Made by a program: the position numbers and the translations under genes
Origin: Marispirochaeta aestuarii
GTDB taxonomy: Bacteria > Spirochaetota > Spirochaetia > JC444 > Marispirochaetaceae
Assembly: GCF_002087085.1 (NCBI RefSeq)
Contig: NZ_MWQY01000017.1
Location: 1 to 64,000, forward strand
Reading direction: 5' to 3'
DNA length: 64,000 nucleotides
Shown here: piece after piece, positions 17,618-27,640 of the stretch
How positions within the stretch are numbered: the stretch's first letter is position 1
Layout: the number at the start of each line of letters is the position of its first letter
The notes under the pieces: generated by a model
Databases searched by the model: none
The model's input: the letters and a program-made list of their open reading frames with translations, nothing else
Told to the model about the DNA's origin: nothing

Positions 17618-19117
17618 ATGCCTGCACACGTTCTCCTTACATGGCTTGGACAGCATGATCTTGATGCGGCCTTTGAAAAAAAAGAGGCGGGGCTCGGACC
17701 GATTGCTTCAGCCCTGGAGTCCGGTCTCTACAACAGGCTGGTGGTTCTATCCAACTACGATGCAGAAAAGTCCCGCCTGTACTGTTCCTGGATAGAGGTC
17801 ATGTATCCCAGGGTTGTTACCATTCTCTATCCTGTGGTCCTGACCAGCCCCACCGATTATGAAGAGATCTATATTGCCTGCGAAGGGGTTCTGCAGCAGG
17901 AAGAATCTGATGATACAGAACTGACCTTTCACCTGAGCCCCGGCACGCCGGCCATGGCTTCGGTCTGGATTCTTCTGGCCAGCGGCAGATCCCGCGCCAG
18001 GCTGATCGAGACCCACAGGGAAGAGGGGCTCAAAGAGGTCAGACTGCCCTTTGATATTTTTGCCCGGTACCGTCCGGAAAAAACCCTCGCCAGCCACATC
18101 TCCGCCATCGATGACGCTCTGCTTCCCGGAAGCCCCGCCTTTGACGGAATTATTCATGAATCTGCCGAAATGAGACGGGCGGTGGCAAAGGCCAAGAGGG
18201 CCGCGGTGTTTGAGGTGCCGGTGCTTCTTTTAGGTGAGTCAGGGACGGGAAAAGAGCTTTTTGCCAGGGCTGTTCACCATGCTTCGACCCGATCTTCCGG
18301 CCCCTTTATCGCGGTAAACTGCGGTGCAATCCCGGAGTCCCTGGCGGAATCTGTCTTCTTTGGTCATGCCAAAGGGGCCTTTACCGGAGCTGTGGAAATG
18401 CGTCCGGGATACCTGGAGATGGCAGACGGGGGAACCCTGTTCCTCGATGAGATCGGAGAACTCTCCCGGGACCTGCAGGTTAAACTTTTGCGGGTACTGA
18501 ACGACAGAAAGCTGCGGCGCCTGGGAGAGGACCAGGTCAGGGAACTCGATTTCCGACTGATCAGCGCAACTAATCGTAACCTTGCTCTCGATGCCGCCAG
18601 GGGCCGGTTTCGTCCCGATCTCTTTCATCGTATCGCTGTCGGGGTAATAAAGCTTCCCCCCCTGCGGGAACGCGGGCAGGATCTGCCGCTCCTTACGCGG
18701 CATATCTGCGCCAGGCTGAACCGGGAATTTTCATCCACCCCCGGATGGCAGGAAAAATCCTTAAATCCGGGAGCCATGAGGGCAATCGGCCGGCACCACT
18801 GGCCGGGAAATATCCGGGAGCTCATAAACACCCTGACCAGAGCTTTTGTCTTTTCCGGCGGGACAGAGGTCGACGAGACCGCGATCAGGGATTCCCTTAT
18901 CGATTTTGATACCTCCTCGGATGGTCTGCTGGACCTGCCTCTGGGAGAGGACTTTTCCATTGAGGAGATTATTTCCCGGACTGCTGTGCATTATCTGGAA
19001 CGGGCCATGAAACAGGCCGGTGGAAACAAAACCCGGGCGGCGAAGCTCCTGGGGCTTAACAGCTACCAGACCCTGAGCAACTGGCTGGAACGCTACGGGG
19101 TGGAAGAAGATTTCTGA
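17618..19117 (+). CDS. Sigma-54-dependent activator with RtcR/CARF-like sensor domain
   Basis: This is a 499-residue enhancer-binding protein that should open sigma-54 promoters. The N-terminal 150 residues are not a receiver: they contain [10 protein letters not shown] at the start and [19 protein letters not shown] near 107-125, resembling the CARF-type sensor half of RtcR, which responds to RNA-end or cyclic nucleotide ligands. The AAA+ core has GESGTGKE (Walker A), GAFTGA, and [12 protein letters not shown] (Walker B). The end has a Fis-like helix-turn-helix ([19 protein letters not shown]). No rtcA or rtcB is nearby, so the regulated genes are unknown. I chose ATG 17618 from the promoter position; TTG 17594 is also in frame. 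Confidence 0.85.
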   Translation: MPAHVLLTWLGQHDLDAAFEKKEAGLGPIASALESGLYNRLVVLSNYDAEKSRLYCSWIEVMYPRVVTILYPVVLTSPTDYEEIYIACEGVLQQEESDDTELTFHLSPGTPAMASVWILLASGRSRARLIETHREEGLKEVRLPFDIFARYRPEKTLASHISAIDDALLPGSPAFDGIIHESAEMRRAVAKAKRAAVFEVPVLLLGESGTGKELFARAVHHASTRSSGPFIAVNCGAIPESLAESVFFGHAKGAFTGAVEMRPGYLEMADGGTLFLDEIGELSRDLQVKLLRVLNDRKLRRLGEDQVRELDFRLISATNRNLALDAARGRFRPDLFHRIAVGVIKLPPLRERGQDLPLLTRHICARLNREFSSTPGWQEKSLNPGAMRAIGRHHWPGNIRELINTLTRAFVFSGGTEVDETAIRDSLIDFDTSSDGLLDLPLGEDFSIEEIISRTAVHYLERAMKQAGGNKTRAAKLLGLNSYQTLSNWLERYGVEEDF

Positions 19118-19203
19118 ATACGGACGGGAGACCGGGAAGGTATTGTCTGTAGCGAAAAACGGTGTTCCGGGCATATCCCCGGGTACGTGCAGGAGGGGTA
19201 AGT

Positions 19204-21234
19204 ATGAAATTAAAAGCTAATGTAATCCTGCTGTTGGCTGTAATGGTGTTTTTATTCGCTTCGGTGAGTATTCCGTATACTCTTATACAGGTCAGTAAAA
19301 TCCGAAACGCCGCCTTGCACTCAAGCGTTGAAACGATCAGGTCTGAACTGAAGCAGGCATTGAGCGCGAAGGAGGATGTCTGGCTGACAAATGCTCTGCA
19401 GATTGCTTTTAATCCGATCATATCAGGTGCGATGGAGCAGGGGGATCGTCAGACCTGCATACAAATCCTGAACCATTACAGCAGTGTCTTTAAGGATAAT
19501 ACGGGTTTTAAAAATGTGCAGGTGCATTTGATCGACAGCCAGCTCAGGTCTTTTGTTAAATCCTGGGATCCTGACAGCTTTGGGGAATCCCTCGATTATT
19601 CCCCCGGCTATAAAAAGGTTGCTCAAAGCAGAAAACCTCTGGTAACCATGGAGGTTTCTTCAAAGGGCCTGCGCTTGAAAGGACTCTTTCCTGTTATTGT
19701 GGATGGAGTTTTTACTGGAATAGTGAACTTCGAAGGCGGCCTTAACTCCATAAAAAGATCACTGCAGGAATACAATACGGAATTCCTCTATTTCATGTCC
19801 AACGAGGATCTTTCCATAGGGAAAGAAATACAGGGAAGTCCGGGCATAGAAGGGTATACCCTGAGTCAGAGCGATTTTGATGAAACCTTTCTTGCCCATG
19901 TACAGCAGAAAGTGAATACCCCGGACGCACTGTCGGCGTATGAATTTGACGATGCCTATTTGACCGCTGCGGTGCCGATCTATGACAGTGCCGATACTCT
20001 GGCAGGGCTGTATTTCGTGGGAAAAAGGAGCAAAGAGGTAACAGCTCAGCTTGATGAAGCTACCCGGGTTATCACAGTTCTGTTAACGGTTTTTTCTGTT
20101 CTCTTTGTTTTTGTCGTCATTACTGTGCTGATTTTTCTTGTACGCACTGTTATACGTCCTTTGGCGGAATTTACCGCCAAAATCAATCAACTCGCCAGGG
20201 GGAATCTGTCCTCGAACTTCAGCGACGGAAAAGATCGAAGGGATGTGATAGGTATACTTACCCAGGCACTTCAGCAGATGCAGAACAGTCTGCAGTATAA
20301 AGCTGAAATAATAGAGAGCTTCGCTGAAGGAGATTTTTCTGTCGATTTTGAAAAAGAGAGCGAAGAGGACACCCTGGGTGAGTCCCTGATTAGTATGAAG
20401 CGTTCTCTGAACGGACTGATCGGCCACGTGGAGAACACCATAGATCAGGTCAACAGCGGTGCCGACCAGGTAGCCCAGGCCAGCCAGAATCTCAGCCAGA
20501 GTTCCACCGAGCAGGCCAGCAGTCTTGAAGAGATTACCTCCTCCGCCACAGAAATCAACAGCCAGTCAAAGAAAAACGCGAAAAATGCTGTTGAGGCGCT
20601 CAGCCTGGCAAAGCAGGCAACAAAGGATGCTGAAGACGGTAACAGGCAGATGCAGGAAATGGCCAATATCATGGATACGATCAATGCATCCTCCGATGCG
20701 ATCAACAAGGTGGTCAAGGTTATCGATGATATTGCCTTTCAGATAAATCTGCTGGCTTTGAATGCCAACATTGAAGCTGCACGGGCTGGTAAATATGGAA
20801 AAGGTTTTGCGGTTGTCGCCGAAGAAGTACGAAACCTTGCGGTAAAAAGTGCTGAATCAGTAAAGGAGACAACCCAGATGGTAAACGATACGGTGAGCAA
20901 CATAAAGGCCGGGAGCGATGCCGCAGCCCTCACTTCCAGGCAGCTGGAATCAATCGTTGAAGAATCCGGCAAGGTTGCTGAACTCCTCGACGATATAGCC
21001 AAAGCCAGCAGGGATCAGGCACAGGCCATCTCTCAGATTTCCGACGGTCTGGATCAGATTGAGCAGACGACCCAGGCAAATACCGCCAGTGCAGAGGAGA
21101 GCGCTGCAGCCTCAGAGGAACTTGCCGGTCAGGCGGATCATCTTCGCGGTCTTATTTCTCAATTCCGGCTCGATCGCCGCTACAGCGAAGCTGTCCTGGC
21201 CATTGGTTCAGACAGTGAATATGATGACACATGA
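19204..21234 (+). CDS. Methyl-accepting chemotaxis protein
   Basis: This is a membrane chemoreceptor feeding CheA/CheW. The 676-residue protein has a first membrane helix (about 5-30), a periplasmic sensing domain of about 260 residues in the dCache/sCache size range, a second helix (about 293-318), and a HAMP domain. A long signalling coil follows, with the conserved hairpin tip [18 protein letters not shown] and [16 protein letters not shown]. Gln/Glu pairs along the coil are likely methylation sites. AGGAGGGG 7 nt before ATG 19204 decides the start over an upstream frame extension. The C-terminus lacks a NWETF-type CheR tether. It follows the sigma-54 activator by 87 bp. Confidence 0.9.
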   Translation: MKLKANVILLLAVMVFLFASVSIPYTLIQVSKIRNAALHSSVETIRSELKQALSAKEDVWLTNALQIAFNPIISGAMEQGDRQTCIQILNHYSSVFKDNTGFKNVQVHLIDSQLRSFVKSWDPDSFGESLDYSPGYKKVAQSRKPLVTMEVSSKGLRLKGLFPVIVDGVFTGIVNFEGGLNSIKRSLQEYNTEFLYFMSNEDLSIGKEIQGSPGIEGYTLSQSDFDETFLAHVQQKVNTPDALSAYEFDDAYLTAAVPIYDSADTLAGLYFVGKRSKEVTAQLDEATRVITVLLTVFSVLFVFVVITVLIFLVRTVIRPLAEFTAKINQLARGNLSSNFSDGKDRRDVIGILTQALQQMQNSLQYKAEIIESFAEGDFSVDFEKESEEDTLGESLISMKRSLNGLIGHVENTIDQVNSGADQVAQASQNLSQSSTEQASSLEEITSSATEINSQSKKNAKNAVEALSLAKQATKDAEDGNRQMQEMANIMDTINASSDAINKVVKVIDDIAFQINLLALNANIEAARAGKYGKGFAVVAEEVRNLAVKSAESVKETTQMVNDTVSNIKAGSDAAALTSRQLESIVEESGKVAELLDDIAKASRDQAQAISQISDGLDQIEQTTQANTASAEESAAASEELAGQADHLRGLISQFRLDRRYSEAVLAIGSDSEYDDT

Positions 21235-21246
21235 GAAAATGCTTTT

Positions 21247-21741
21247 TTAGAACAATGCAAGGGTACCTTTGATAAAATAAAAACCGATGACACCGCTTAC
21301 AGCGAGTTTAATCAGGATGGCCGCCATGGTTCCGGTGAATACCCCGAAGGCGGCTTTGAAGGGTCTGGATTCCGGTCGTTTCCAGATAAGTTCTCCTGCC
21401 AGGGCGCCCAGAAAGGTTCCGATTATGGTTCCGAAGGGCGGAAAAAAGATGGTACCTATAATCATGCCCGCAATGCTGCCCCGGACTCCCGCCTTCCCTG
21501 CACCGGAGAGGCGCGAGGCGGCCACGGGGAGCAGGGAATCAAAAAGCGCCGCCGCCAGGGATATAACTCCCAGCAGGATTATCAGCCACAGAGGGTATAT
21601 TTCCCATGATCCCGCCAGGGAAACCAGTATCAGTGAAACAAAGGCGACAGGAGGGCCGGGGAGTACCGGTGCAATGCAGCCGATGAGCCCTGCCAGGATA
21701 AGGAGACTGCCTGTAAGGGTGCTTAAGACAGCCGGGATCAT
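21247..21741 (-). CDS. DUF456 integral membrane protein
   Basis: The 164-residue protein belongs by pattern to DUF456: a Gly- and Pro-rich first helix pair (LLILAGLIGCIAPVLPGPP), a central glycine-rich segment with GTIFFPPFGTIIGTFLGAL, and a final hydrophobic helix. Function is unknown; some relatives are suggested to be small transporters. The ATG at 21741 overlaps the stop of the deacetylase-like gene (ATGA), which fixes the start and shows translational coupling. It is the last gene of a three-gene operon. Confidence 0.75.
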   Translation of the reverse strand: MIPAVLSTLTGSLLILAGLIGCIAPVLPGPPVAFVSLILVSLAGSWEIYPLWLIILLGVISLAAALFDSLLPVAASRLSGAGKAGVRGSIAGMIIGTIFFPPFGTIIGTFLGALAGELIWKRPESRPFKAAFGVFTGTMAAILIKLAVSGVIGFYFIKGTLALF

Positions 21742-22769
21742 CGGGAGTTCCGGTGTGCATCGAGAAAGCCCGTCAGAAAATTCCTGACGCATTCTCCCAG
21801 AGTGGATGTATTGTACCCCCCTTCCTGGAGAATCAGGGTCGGAAGGTCCAAGGCGGCAAAGGCTGCACCGATTTCAGGATAGTCTGCCGTATCGAGTCCG
21901 AGTCCGCCGATGGGATCATCCCTGTGGGTATCGAAGCCCGCGGAGATAATCAGATAGGACGGTTTAAAGTCCCTCACCTTCGCGAGTATCCTGTCCAGTG
22001 ACGCCAGGTACTCTCTTTTTCCCGCTCCCTTGGGAAGCGGTTCATTATGGTTGGTCCCTGCGGCCTGACCCTTCCCGGTCTCCTCGGCATAACCCCAGAA
22101 ATAGGGGTACTCCGAGGAAGGGTCGCAATGAACCGAAGAGGTAAAAACCGACTTGACCTCCTCAAAAAACTCCTGGGTACCGTTTCCGTGGTGGTAGTCA
22201 ATGTCAACGATGGCGACAGTTCCGGAGGGCAGCAGAAACTCGGCCGCAACAGCGGCATTGTTGAAATAACAGTAGCCTCCGAAGACCCGGGGACCGGCAT
22301 GGTGTCCCGAGGGGCGGCACAGGGCGTATACGCATCTCTCGGTGCCCTCGCGGATCATTTCTGCTCCCGTCAGGGCACTTTCGGCTGAAGCCCGGGCCAC
22401 CTCGTATGTCCGTTTCTTGATGGGAGTTACCGCATCGGTGCACCAGATTCCGCCCCAGAGAGGTTCATGGACCTTTTTTTTGAGTCCCGCACCTTCTCCC
22501 GGAAAAAGATCTGGATAAAACTCCTCTTCGTCGTTGGCCAGCGAGGCGGAGGTGTTGCGAATGTAGTCGTGGTAGGGATGGAGGCGCGAGATCAGGCGTT
22601 CCGGGTAGTGCTGTGCCGTAACAAACTCGAAATCTGTCGATTCCCCCAGGGCCTCCTTTATGCTTGCCACCCGGAGGGGTGTGTCCTTCACTTCGTAGGT
22701 TTCAGGTCCGAGCTGGTATTTCCAGAAGGGGTTATGGAGACTGTCGTTGTATTTTTCAATGACTTTCAT
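21738..22769 (-). CDS. Histone-deacetylase-like amidohydrolase
   Basis: The 343-residue zinc enzyme removes acyl groups from amines. Family motifs are all visible: RPSGHHAG (catalytic His pair, near 153), GGYCYFNNAAVAAE, VDIDYHHGNGTQ (zinc Asp and His, near 188-199), GFDTHRDDPIGGL (zinc Asp, near 275) and EGGYN near the end. Among bacteria this group includes acetylpolyamine amidohydrolases and AcuC; the substrate here is not certain. It overlaps the ATP-grasp/P1 gene by 14 bp upstream and DUF456 downstream, so the three are one unit and the substrate may be a small peptide or acylated amine handled by the fusion protein. Confidence 0.85.
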   Translation of the reverse strand: MKVIEKYNDSLHNPFWKYQLGPETYEVKDTPLRVASIKEALGESTDFEFVTAQHYPERLISRLHPYHDYIRNTSASLANDEEEFYPDLFPGEGAGLKKKVHEPLWGGIWCTDAVTPIKKRTYEVARASAESALTGAEMIREGTERCVYALCRPSGHHAGPRVFGGYCYFNNAAVAAEFLLPSGTVAIVDIDYHHGNGTQEFFEEVKSVFTSSVHCDPSSEYPYFWGYAEETGKGQAAGTNHNEPLPKGAGKREYLASLDRILAKVRDFKPSYLIISAGFDTHRDDPIGGLGLDTADYPEIGAAFAALDLPTLILQEGGYNTSTLGECVRNFLTGFLDAHRNSR

Positions 22770-24912
22770 GAATCTTTCTCCCTTTGTTCAGAAGCTCAAT
22801 AAGCCTGTCATGGGGAATCGGCGGACACCAGCGTTGCTGCCTGCCGTTCATGCCCCCGGAACAGAAGACGGCATTCAGCACCGCCTCCTCAGTTGCCTCG
22901 ATTACCGCTTCGTAGACAATATTTATGTGATTGTCCGAGATACACTTCAGGTTGATAAAACTCCCGGATGAGCGTGCCACCCGTGGTTTCCGGTTGCCCG
23001 TACTGAAGGCGATAATAATCTCACCGCTTGTGGATGCGGCATAGGATCCGGTACGCCCCAGCCCCAGGGCCGCCCGCCGTGAGATACGGTTCAGCTGGCT
23101 GCTGATAAGGGGGACGTCCGTCGCCACCACGACAATAACCGAACCTTCAGATAACTCCCTTCGGCCGGAATGCTCAAACTCGGTATCGAGCTGACGTCCC
23201 ACTACGGCGCCGTCAATTGTAAGGTTCCGCATCCTGCCGAAGTTTGAGAGCACAAGTACCCCGATGGTAAAGCCGCTTCCTTCCGGCAGATCGAAGATTC
23301 GGGAGGAGGTACCGATTCCTCCGGCGAAATCGAAGCTGGTCATCCCGGTCCCGGCACCTGTTGACCCCTGGGCGACCGGACCGGGGGAGGCCGCCTCAAT
23401 CGCCTTTATGGCGTCCTGGGCGCTGCAGGTTCCGATTCGTACATCATTGAGAAAGGAATCGTCCGCTTCACCTACAACCGGAAGCACCACGTCGGTTTCA
23501 GTCCCCATGGTGGGGTATTTACGGCTCATGTGCTGAATTACGCCGGCGTGAACCCTGCCGACGGAGTGGGAATTTGTCAGGAGAATCGGTGTTTCGAGCC
23601 AGCCTGTCTCCAGAACCTGGGTGAGTCCGGACATTTCTCCCACGCCGTTAAGTACAAAGCCCCCTGCGGCTATGCGGTTTGCATAGGCCTGCCCGGCGGG
23701 TAGTACAGCGGTTACCCCGGTACGGATGCTGCTCGATTCGGTCTGTCCGGGTATCTGCACGTTGTCCTCGATCCTGGTCAGGTGACCGACCCGGACACCT
23801 TTGACGTCGGTAATCGCGTTTACAAGGCCCGGATTCATGCGGCCGATCTGGATTCCCAGCTCTCTCACGCTTGTTCGGGGAACTGTTGAAGGGTGCCTGT
23901 TTTTCTGGTTCTTCCTGGCGGGACGTATGGCCATACCGTAACGGCGTGAAGCGGAACGGATTATAAGCCGCATCACATCCCTGAACTCAAGTCCCCGTTC
24001 CCGTGCGGCGGTCATAAGGGATGCGTTGGGATGCAGACTGGGCAGGGGATTCAGTTCAATAAAGTAGGGAGTCCCGTCGGTGTGCAGACGAATATCCACC
24101 CGCCCGAGATCTGGACAGGTCATGATATCGAATACCTGCCGCGCCATATGCAGGACCGACCGCTCTTCGCTGCCGTCTATGCGGGCCGGACAGATTACCT
24201 GAACAGCCCGGGCCGCTTCGCCTCCCTGCTTCATGTCATAGTCGTAAATATTGAATTTGCCGCCGGTCCTTTCCAGGTCAAAGGTGTGTTCCACGATGTC
24301 GAGGATTTTCCCCGGGTATCCCTCAATAAAGGGCACGCTCAGCTCCCTTCCGGTAATGAACTCCTCCACAACCAGCCCCTCGGGATACTGGCTGAGCAGT
24401 TCCGCTATCCGCTGTTCTGCCTCTTCTTTTGATTCAACAACTGACCTTTGTGTAATGCCCTTGCTGGATCCTTCGGAGTTGGGTTTTATTATCAGGGGAT
24501 AGCGGAGTTCTTCATCGATATGGCGGTTTTTTCCGCTTATAAGGACACCCTTCGGAACCCGGATACCCCGGGAAGAGAGCACGGTCTTTGCCAGATGTTT
24601 GTCCAGGTTAAGGTGGAGAAGCGAGGCGTTTCCGCCGGTAAAGGGAATGCCCATCTGTTCATACAGGCCGGGGTAAAAGGCCTCTCTGGAACTGCCGATG
24701 GTGCCCTCGGCAAGATTGAAGATAAGGTCGGGTTCGCTCTCCACCAGGCGCTCGATAACCTGATGAGGATTCCCGCTCACCTCGACAACCGTAACAGTAT
24801 GCTGCAGGCTGCTGATGGCACGGTATATTCGCTCGATGTCCTTGGGACTCAGCAGTTCTGCGGTGGCTTCGGAGTCGTCGGTCCGCAGGTTATATGCGAC
24901 GGTGATCCTCAT
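22756..24912 (-). CDS. Fusion of D-Ala-D-Ala ligase-like ATP-grasp and P1 peptidase
   Basis: This is one 718-residue frame with two enzyme halves. Residues 1 to about 320 are an ATP-grasp ligase of the D-alanine-D-alanine ligase type: LIFNLAEGTIGSSRE, PLIIKPNSEGSSKGI (ATP-binding loop), VVEEFITGRELSVPFIEG, and the Mg-binding end FIELNPLPSLHPNASL. After a basic linker (about 325-345) the rest is a P1-family aminopeptidase (DmpA-like): VRVGHLTRIED, GVTAVLPAG, LTNSHSVGRVHAGV, GAGTGMTSFDFAGGIGTSSR. Such P1 enzymes self-cleave to expose a nucleophile; I cannot place that residue by eye. A ligase joined to a peptidase suggests making and trimming of a small peptide. GGGAGG precedes the ATG. Confidence 0.8.
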   Translation of the reverse strand: MRITVAYNLRTDDSEATAELLSPKDIERIYRAISSLQHTVTVVEVSGNPHQVIERLVESEPDLIFNLAEGTIGSSREAFYPGLYEQMGIPFTGGNASLLHLNLDKHLAKTVLSSRGIRVPKGVLISGKNRHIDEELRYPLIIKPNSEGSSKGITQRSVVESKEEAEQRIAELLSQYPEGLVVEEFITGRELSVPFIEGYPGKILDIVEHTFDLERTGGKFNIYDYDMKQGGEAARAVQVICPARIDGSEERSVLHMARQVFDIMTCPDLGRVDIRLHTDGTPYFIELNPLPSLHPNASLMTAARERGLEFRDVMRLIIRSASRRYGMAIRPARKNQKNRHPSTVPRTSVRELGIQIGRMNPGLVNAITDVKGVRVGHLTRIEDNVQIPGQTESSSIRTGVTAVLPAGQAYANRIAAGGFVLNGVGEMSGLTQVLETGWLETPILLTNSHSVGRVHAGVIQHMSRKYPTMGTETDVVLPVVGEADDSFLNDVRIGTCSAQDAIKAIEAASPGPVAQGSTGAGTGMTSFDFAGGIGTSSRIFDLPEGSGFTIGVLVLSNFGRMRNLTIDGAVVGRQLDTEFEHSGRRELSEGSVIVVVATDVPLISSQLNRISRRAALGLGRTGSYAASTSGEIIIAFSTGNRKPRVARSSGSFINLKCISDNHINIVYEAVIEATEEAVLNAVFCSGGMNGRQQRWCPPIPHDRLIELLNKGRKIHESH

Positions 24913-24939
24913 GCATCCTCCCTGGCAGGGTAGAGTATA

Positions 24940-26745
24940 CTACATTCCGGAGTATTCCGCGATCGCTCTCAGAAAATGGCTTCCGTACTTTGCCAGTTTT
25001 ACCTCGCCGACTCCGGGTATATCCAGCATTTGATCACTGTTCTGCGGCAGGCGGCTGGCCATGGCCAGAAGGCTTGTGTCGGGAAAAATCATGTAGGGGG
25101 GGAGCCCCGCCTGGTCCGCGAGTCTTTTTCGCAGGCCTCTGAGCACTTCGAAGAGCTGACTGTCATGCTTTTCCGGACGGCTTTTTATTCTATCCGAATG
25201 CATTCCATCCTCATGAAGCTGTCCGAAAACCTCGAGTTCTCCCCGCAGTACCTGCCTGGCTTTCCCGGTGGGGAGGAGGCTTCCGTGCTGCGGGTCCTGC
25301 GTCAGAAGGCCCTGCCGGATAAACTGACGGGAAAGATGAAACCACTGCCGCTTTGTGTATTCCAGTCCAATCCCGTAGGTAGAGAGTTGGTCATGCCCCC
25401 GGTCCAGAACCTTTTGGGACTTTGACCCCCGAAGGACATCGATTATGTGCCCCGCGCCGAAAATCCGTCCCGTACGAATAACACAGGAGAGGAACTTCCG
25501 GGCTGCCAGGCTGATGTTGTCCTGATGTTCTGTTTGTTTTTTTTCCCTGCTGCAGTTATCACAGTGTCTGCAGTTATCGCCTTCAAAAGCCTCGCCGAAG
25601 TAGGAGAGCAGGGGTATTCTCCTGCATATCTCGGACTCGGCATAATTTATCATTGCCTTCAGGTGCAGTTCCGCGGCTTTCTGTCCCTTTTTATCCTTTC
25701 CGGAGATGAAATATCGAATTGTCCGTATATCGCCGTAGCCGAACAGCAGAAGACAATGGGAATCAAGACCGTCGCGTCCTGCCCGTCCGATCTGCTGATA
25801 ATAACTTTCGATATTCTTGGGTAGATCACGGTGCAGGATAAAACGGATGTCCGGCTTGTCTATGCCCATACCGAAAGCGACGGTTGCAACCATTATCTGG
25901 ACATCGTCCTTTATAAAAGCCCGCTGGTTTGATCGGCGTTCTTCGTCGCTTAGGCCTGCATGGTATGGGAGCGCCAGGAATCCCCGGGACCGAAGCATAG
26001 AAGCCGTTTCATCCACCCTGCGGCGTGTGGCACAGTAGATTATCCCGGATTGATCCGGGTATTGCCGGATAAAGTCCAGCATCTGGGAATCCGGATCCGA
26101 CTTGATGCGTACCTCGAGGAAGAGCCCGGGGCGGTCAAAACCGGCGACAAAGACTTCCGGCCGGATCAGATTGAGGCTGCTGCAGATATCATGGCGTACC
26201 TGCTCTGTTGCAGTGGCCGTCAGGGCAATCCACACGCTCTTCGGGAATCGTGTACGCAGGGCGGCTATCTGACGGTATTCGGGCCTGAAATCGTGTCCCC
26301 ACTCGGAAATGCAGTGGGCTTCGTCTATGGCTATACAGGAGATATCCAGTTGCTCAAGAAACCCGGCAGTTCGTTCCTGCAGCAGGGTTTCCGGTGCAGT
26401 ATACAGCAGTTTTATCTCTCCACGGCTCAGCAGCCCCATGTTCTGACGGTATTCCTCAGCAGATAAGGAGCTGTTCAGACAGACGGCGGGTATACCGAGC
26501 TCCTTCAGCTGGGACACCTGGTCTTCCATCAGGGAGATAAGGGGAGAAACGACCAGAGTTAGTCCCTCCAGCACGAGGGCGGGAATCTGATAGCAGAGGG
26601 ATTTTCCACCCCCCGTGGGCATTACAACGAGGGTATCCCTGCCGGCGAGGACAGACCCGATAATTTCCTTCTGCAGCGGCCTGAAACTGTCAAAACCGAA
26701 AACCCTCTTGGCAATTTTTTTTGCCTCTGTTGTAGATCCCATCAT
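24940..26745 (-). CDS. recQ: RecQ-type ATP-dependent DNA helicase
   Basis: The 601-residue 3'-5' helicase acts in recombination and fork repair. Motif I is MPTGGGKSLCYQ (about 41-52); the DEAH box is in IAIDEAHCISEWGHDFR, and motif VI includes YYQQIGRAGRDG. The zinc-binding RQC region has CRHCDNC near 390, and the C-terminus has an HRDC domain (LRGLRKRLADQ through LDIPGVGEVKLAKYG). The order and length match bacterial RecQ. The gene starts with two adjacent ATG codons; AAAGGG lies just before. It is monocistronic, 27 bp upstream of the ATP-grasp fusion gene on the same strand. Confidence 0.93.
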   Translation of the reverse strand: MMGSTTEAKKIAKRVFGFDSFRPLQKEIIGSVLAGRDTLVVMPTGGGKSLCYQIPALVLEGLTLVVSPLISLMEDQVSQLKELGIPAVCLNSSLSAEEYRQNMGLLSRGEIKLLYTAPETLLQERTAGFLEQLDISCIAIDEAHCISEWGHDFRPEYRQIAALRTRFPKSVWIALTATATEQVRHDICSSLNLIRPEVFVAGFDRPGLFLEVRIKSDPDSQMLDFIRQYPDQSGIIYCATRRRVDETASMLRSRGFLALPYHAGLSDEERRSNQRAFIKDDVQIMVATVAFGMGIDKPDIRFILHRDLPKNIESYYQQIGRAGRDGLDSHCLLLFGYGDIRTIRYFISGKDKKGQKAAELHLKAMINYAESEICRRIPLLSYFGEAFEGDNCRHCDNCSREKKQTEHQDNISLAARKFLSCVIRTGRIFGAGHIIDVLRGSKSQKVLDRGHDQLSTYGIGLEYTKRQWFHLSRQFIRQGLLTQDPQHGSLLPTGKARQVLRGELEVFGQLHEDGMHSDRIKSRPEKHDSQLFEVLRGLRKRLADQAGLPPYMIFPDTSLLAMASRLPQNSDQMLDIPGVGEVKLAKYGSHFLRAIAEYSGM

Positions 26746-26924
26746 AGCCCTTTTATCTTAGCAGTTTTGTCAAGCAGACTGAACCGCCCATGTTTATACG
26801 TCAATCGTCAATACAGGATACCTGTATTAAACCAGGAAAAAGCGCCGTTGATTTCTTATTTCAGAGGTTTCGGAAAAAAGCGACATGGCATGGGCTTTCA
26901 TTTTTCCCTGTGCTCTGAAAGAAG

Positions 26925-26953
26925 TTGCGCTATTTAAGGGACTCCCCTACAAT
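26925..26953 (+). promoter_or_regulatory. Candidate promoter giving a leaderless FecR-protein mRNA
   Basis: TTGCGC (26925-26930), a 17-nt spacer, then TACAAT (26948-26953). The ATG at 26960 is 6 nt downstream and lacks a ribosome site. Confidence 0.5.
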
Positions 26954-26959
26954 GAAGCT

Positions 26960-27634
26960 ATGAACAATAAGACGCTATTATTGCTGGGGTTGCTGGTATG
27001 GGTAATTCCGGGATTTGCCGGTGGAGAAAAGGAAGCGGAAAAGAAGGCCCTTCCAGGATATACAGGGATCGTTCATTACCTCGAAGGAAACGTAAGCATG
27101 GACGGAGAGTCCCTTGCCATAGGCGATACCGTTGCTCCTGGTTCCACGCTGACCACCGGCGAGGATTCCTACTGCGAGGTTGTTTTCGGCGGAAAGAATG
27201 TCTTTCGAATCCTTGAAAGTACCGTTGCGGTAATCGATCTGGAAAGGGGCAGGGGGAATATCCGGGTGGACAGAGGATCCATGGCCTTTCTCCTCAAACG
27301 GCTGTCTGCCCTGGATGCAGAGGAACCTGAATTCCTGGTGGATACTCCCTCCGCCGCTTTTGGGGTTCGGGGAACGGCCTTTTTTGTGGCCCTTGAGTCC
27401 CCTGCTTCGTCCTATGTCTGTGCCTGCAATGGCAGCCTCCAGGTGGAAGATGCGGCAGGAGGCAACATACAGGAACTCACCGGGTATCACCACAAGGCTT
27501 TACGCATTAAGAAAACCGGAGACGGGACTTTCGAATTTTCCGCCCCCGGTCTCCTGTACCACGATGATGAAGACATGAACAATCTTGCAAAAAGCATTGA
27601 CGAGACAATTCCCTGGGGCCGCCGGGAGTATTAA
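26960..27634 (+). CDS. Exported FecR-domain protein
   Basis: The 224-residue protein has a signal peptide (hydrophobic to about residue 18, then GFAGGEKE) and a FecR domain: VHYLEGNVSMDGESLAIGD, a strand-rich middle, FLVDTPSAAFGVRGTAFFV near 130-148, and a region with Cys pairs (YVCACNGSL). In spirochaetes and other bacteria such stand-alone FecR domains are found in periplasmic proteins; the role is probably a scaffold or sensor, not the iron-citrate regulator itself, since no FecI or FecA is nearby. I chose ATG 26960 from the signal peptide and the promoter position; the frame extends upstream to 26885. Confidence 0.75.
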   Translation: MNNKTLLLLGLLVWVIPGFAGGEKEAEKKALPGYTGIVHYLEGNVSMDGESLAIGDTVAPGSTLTTGEDSYCEVVFGGKNVFRILESTVAVIDLERGRGNIRVDRGSMAFLLKRLSALDAEEPEFLVDTPSAAFGVRGTAFFVALESPASSYVCACNGSLQVEDAAGGNIQELTGYHHKALRIKKTGDGTFEFSAPGLLYHDDEDMNNLAKSIDETIPWGRREY

Positions 27635-27640
27635 AGGCTT

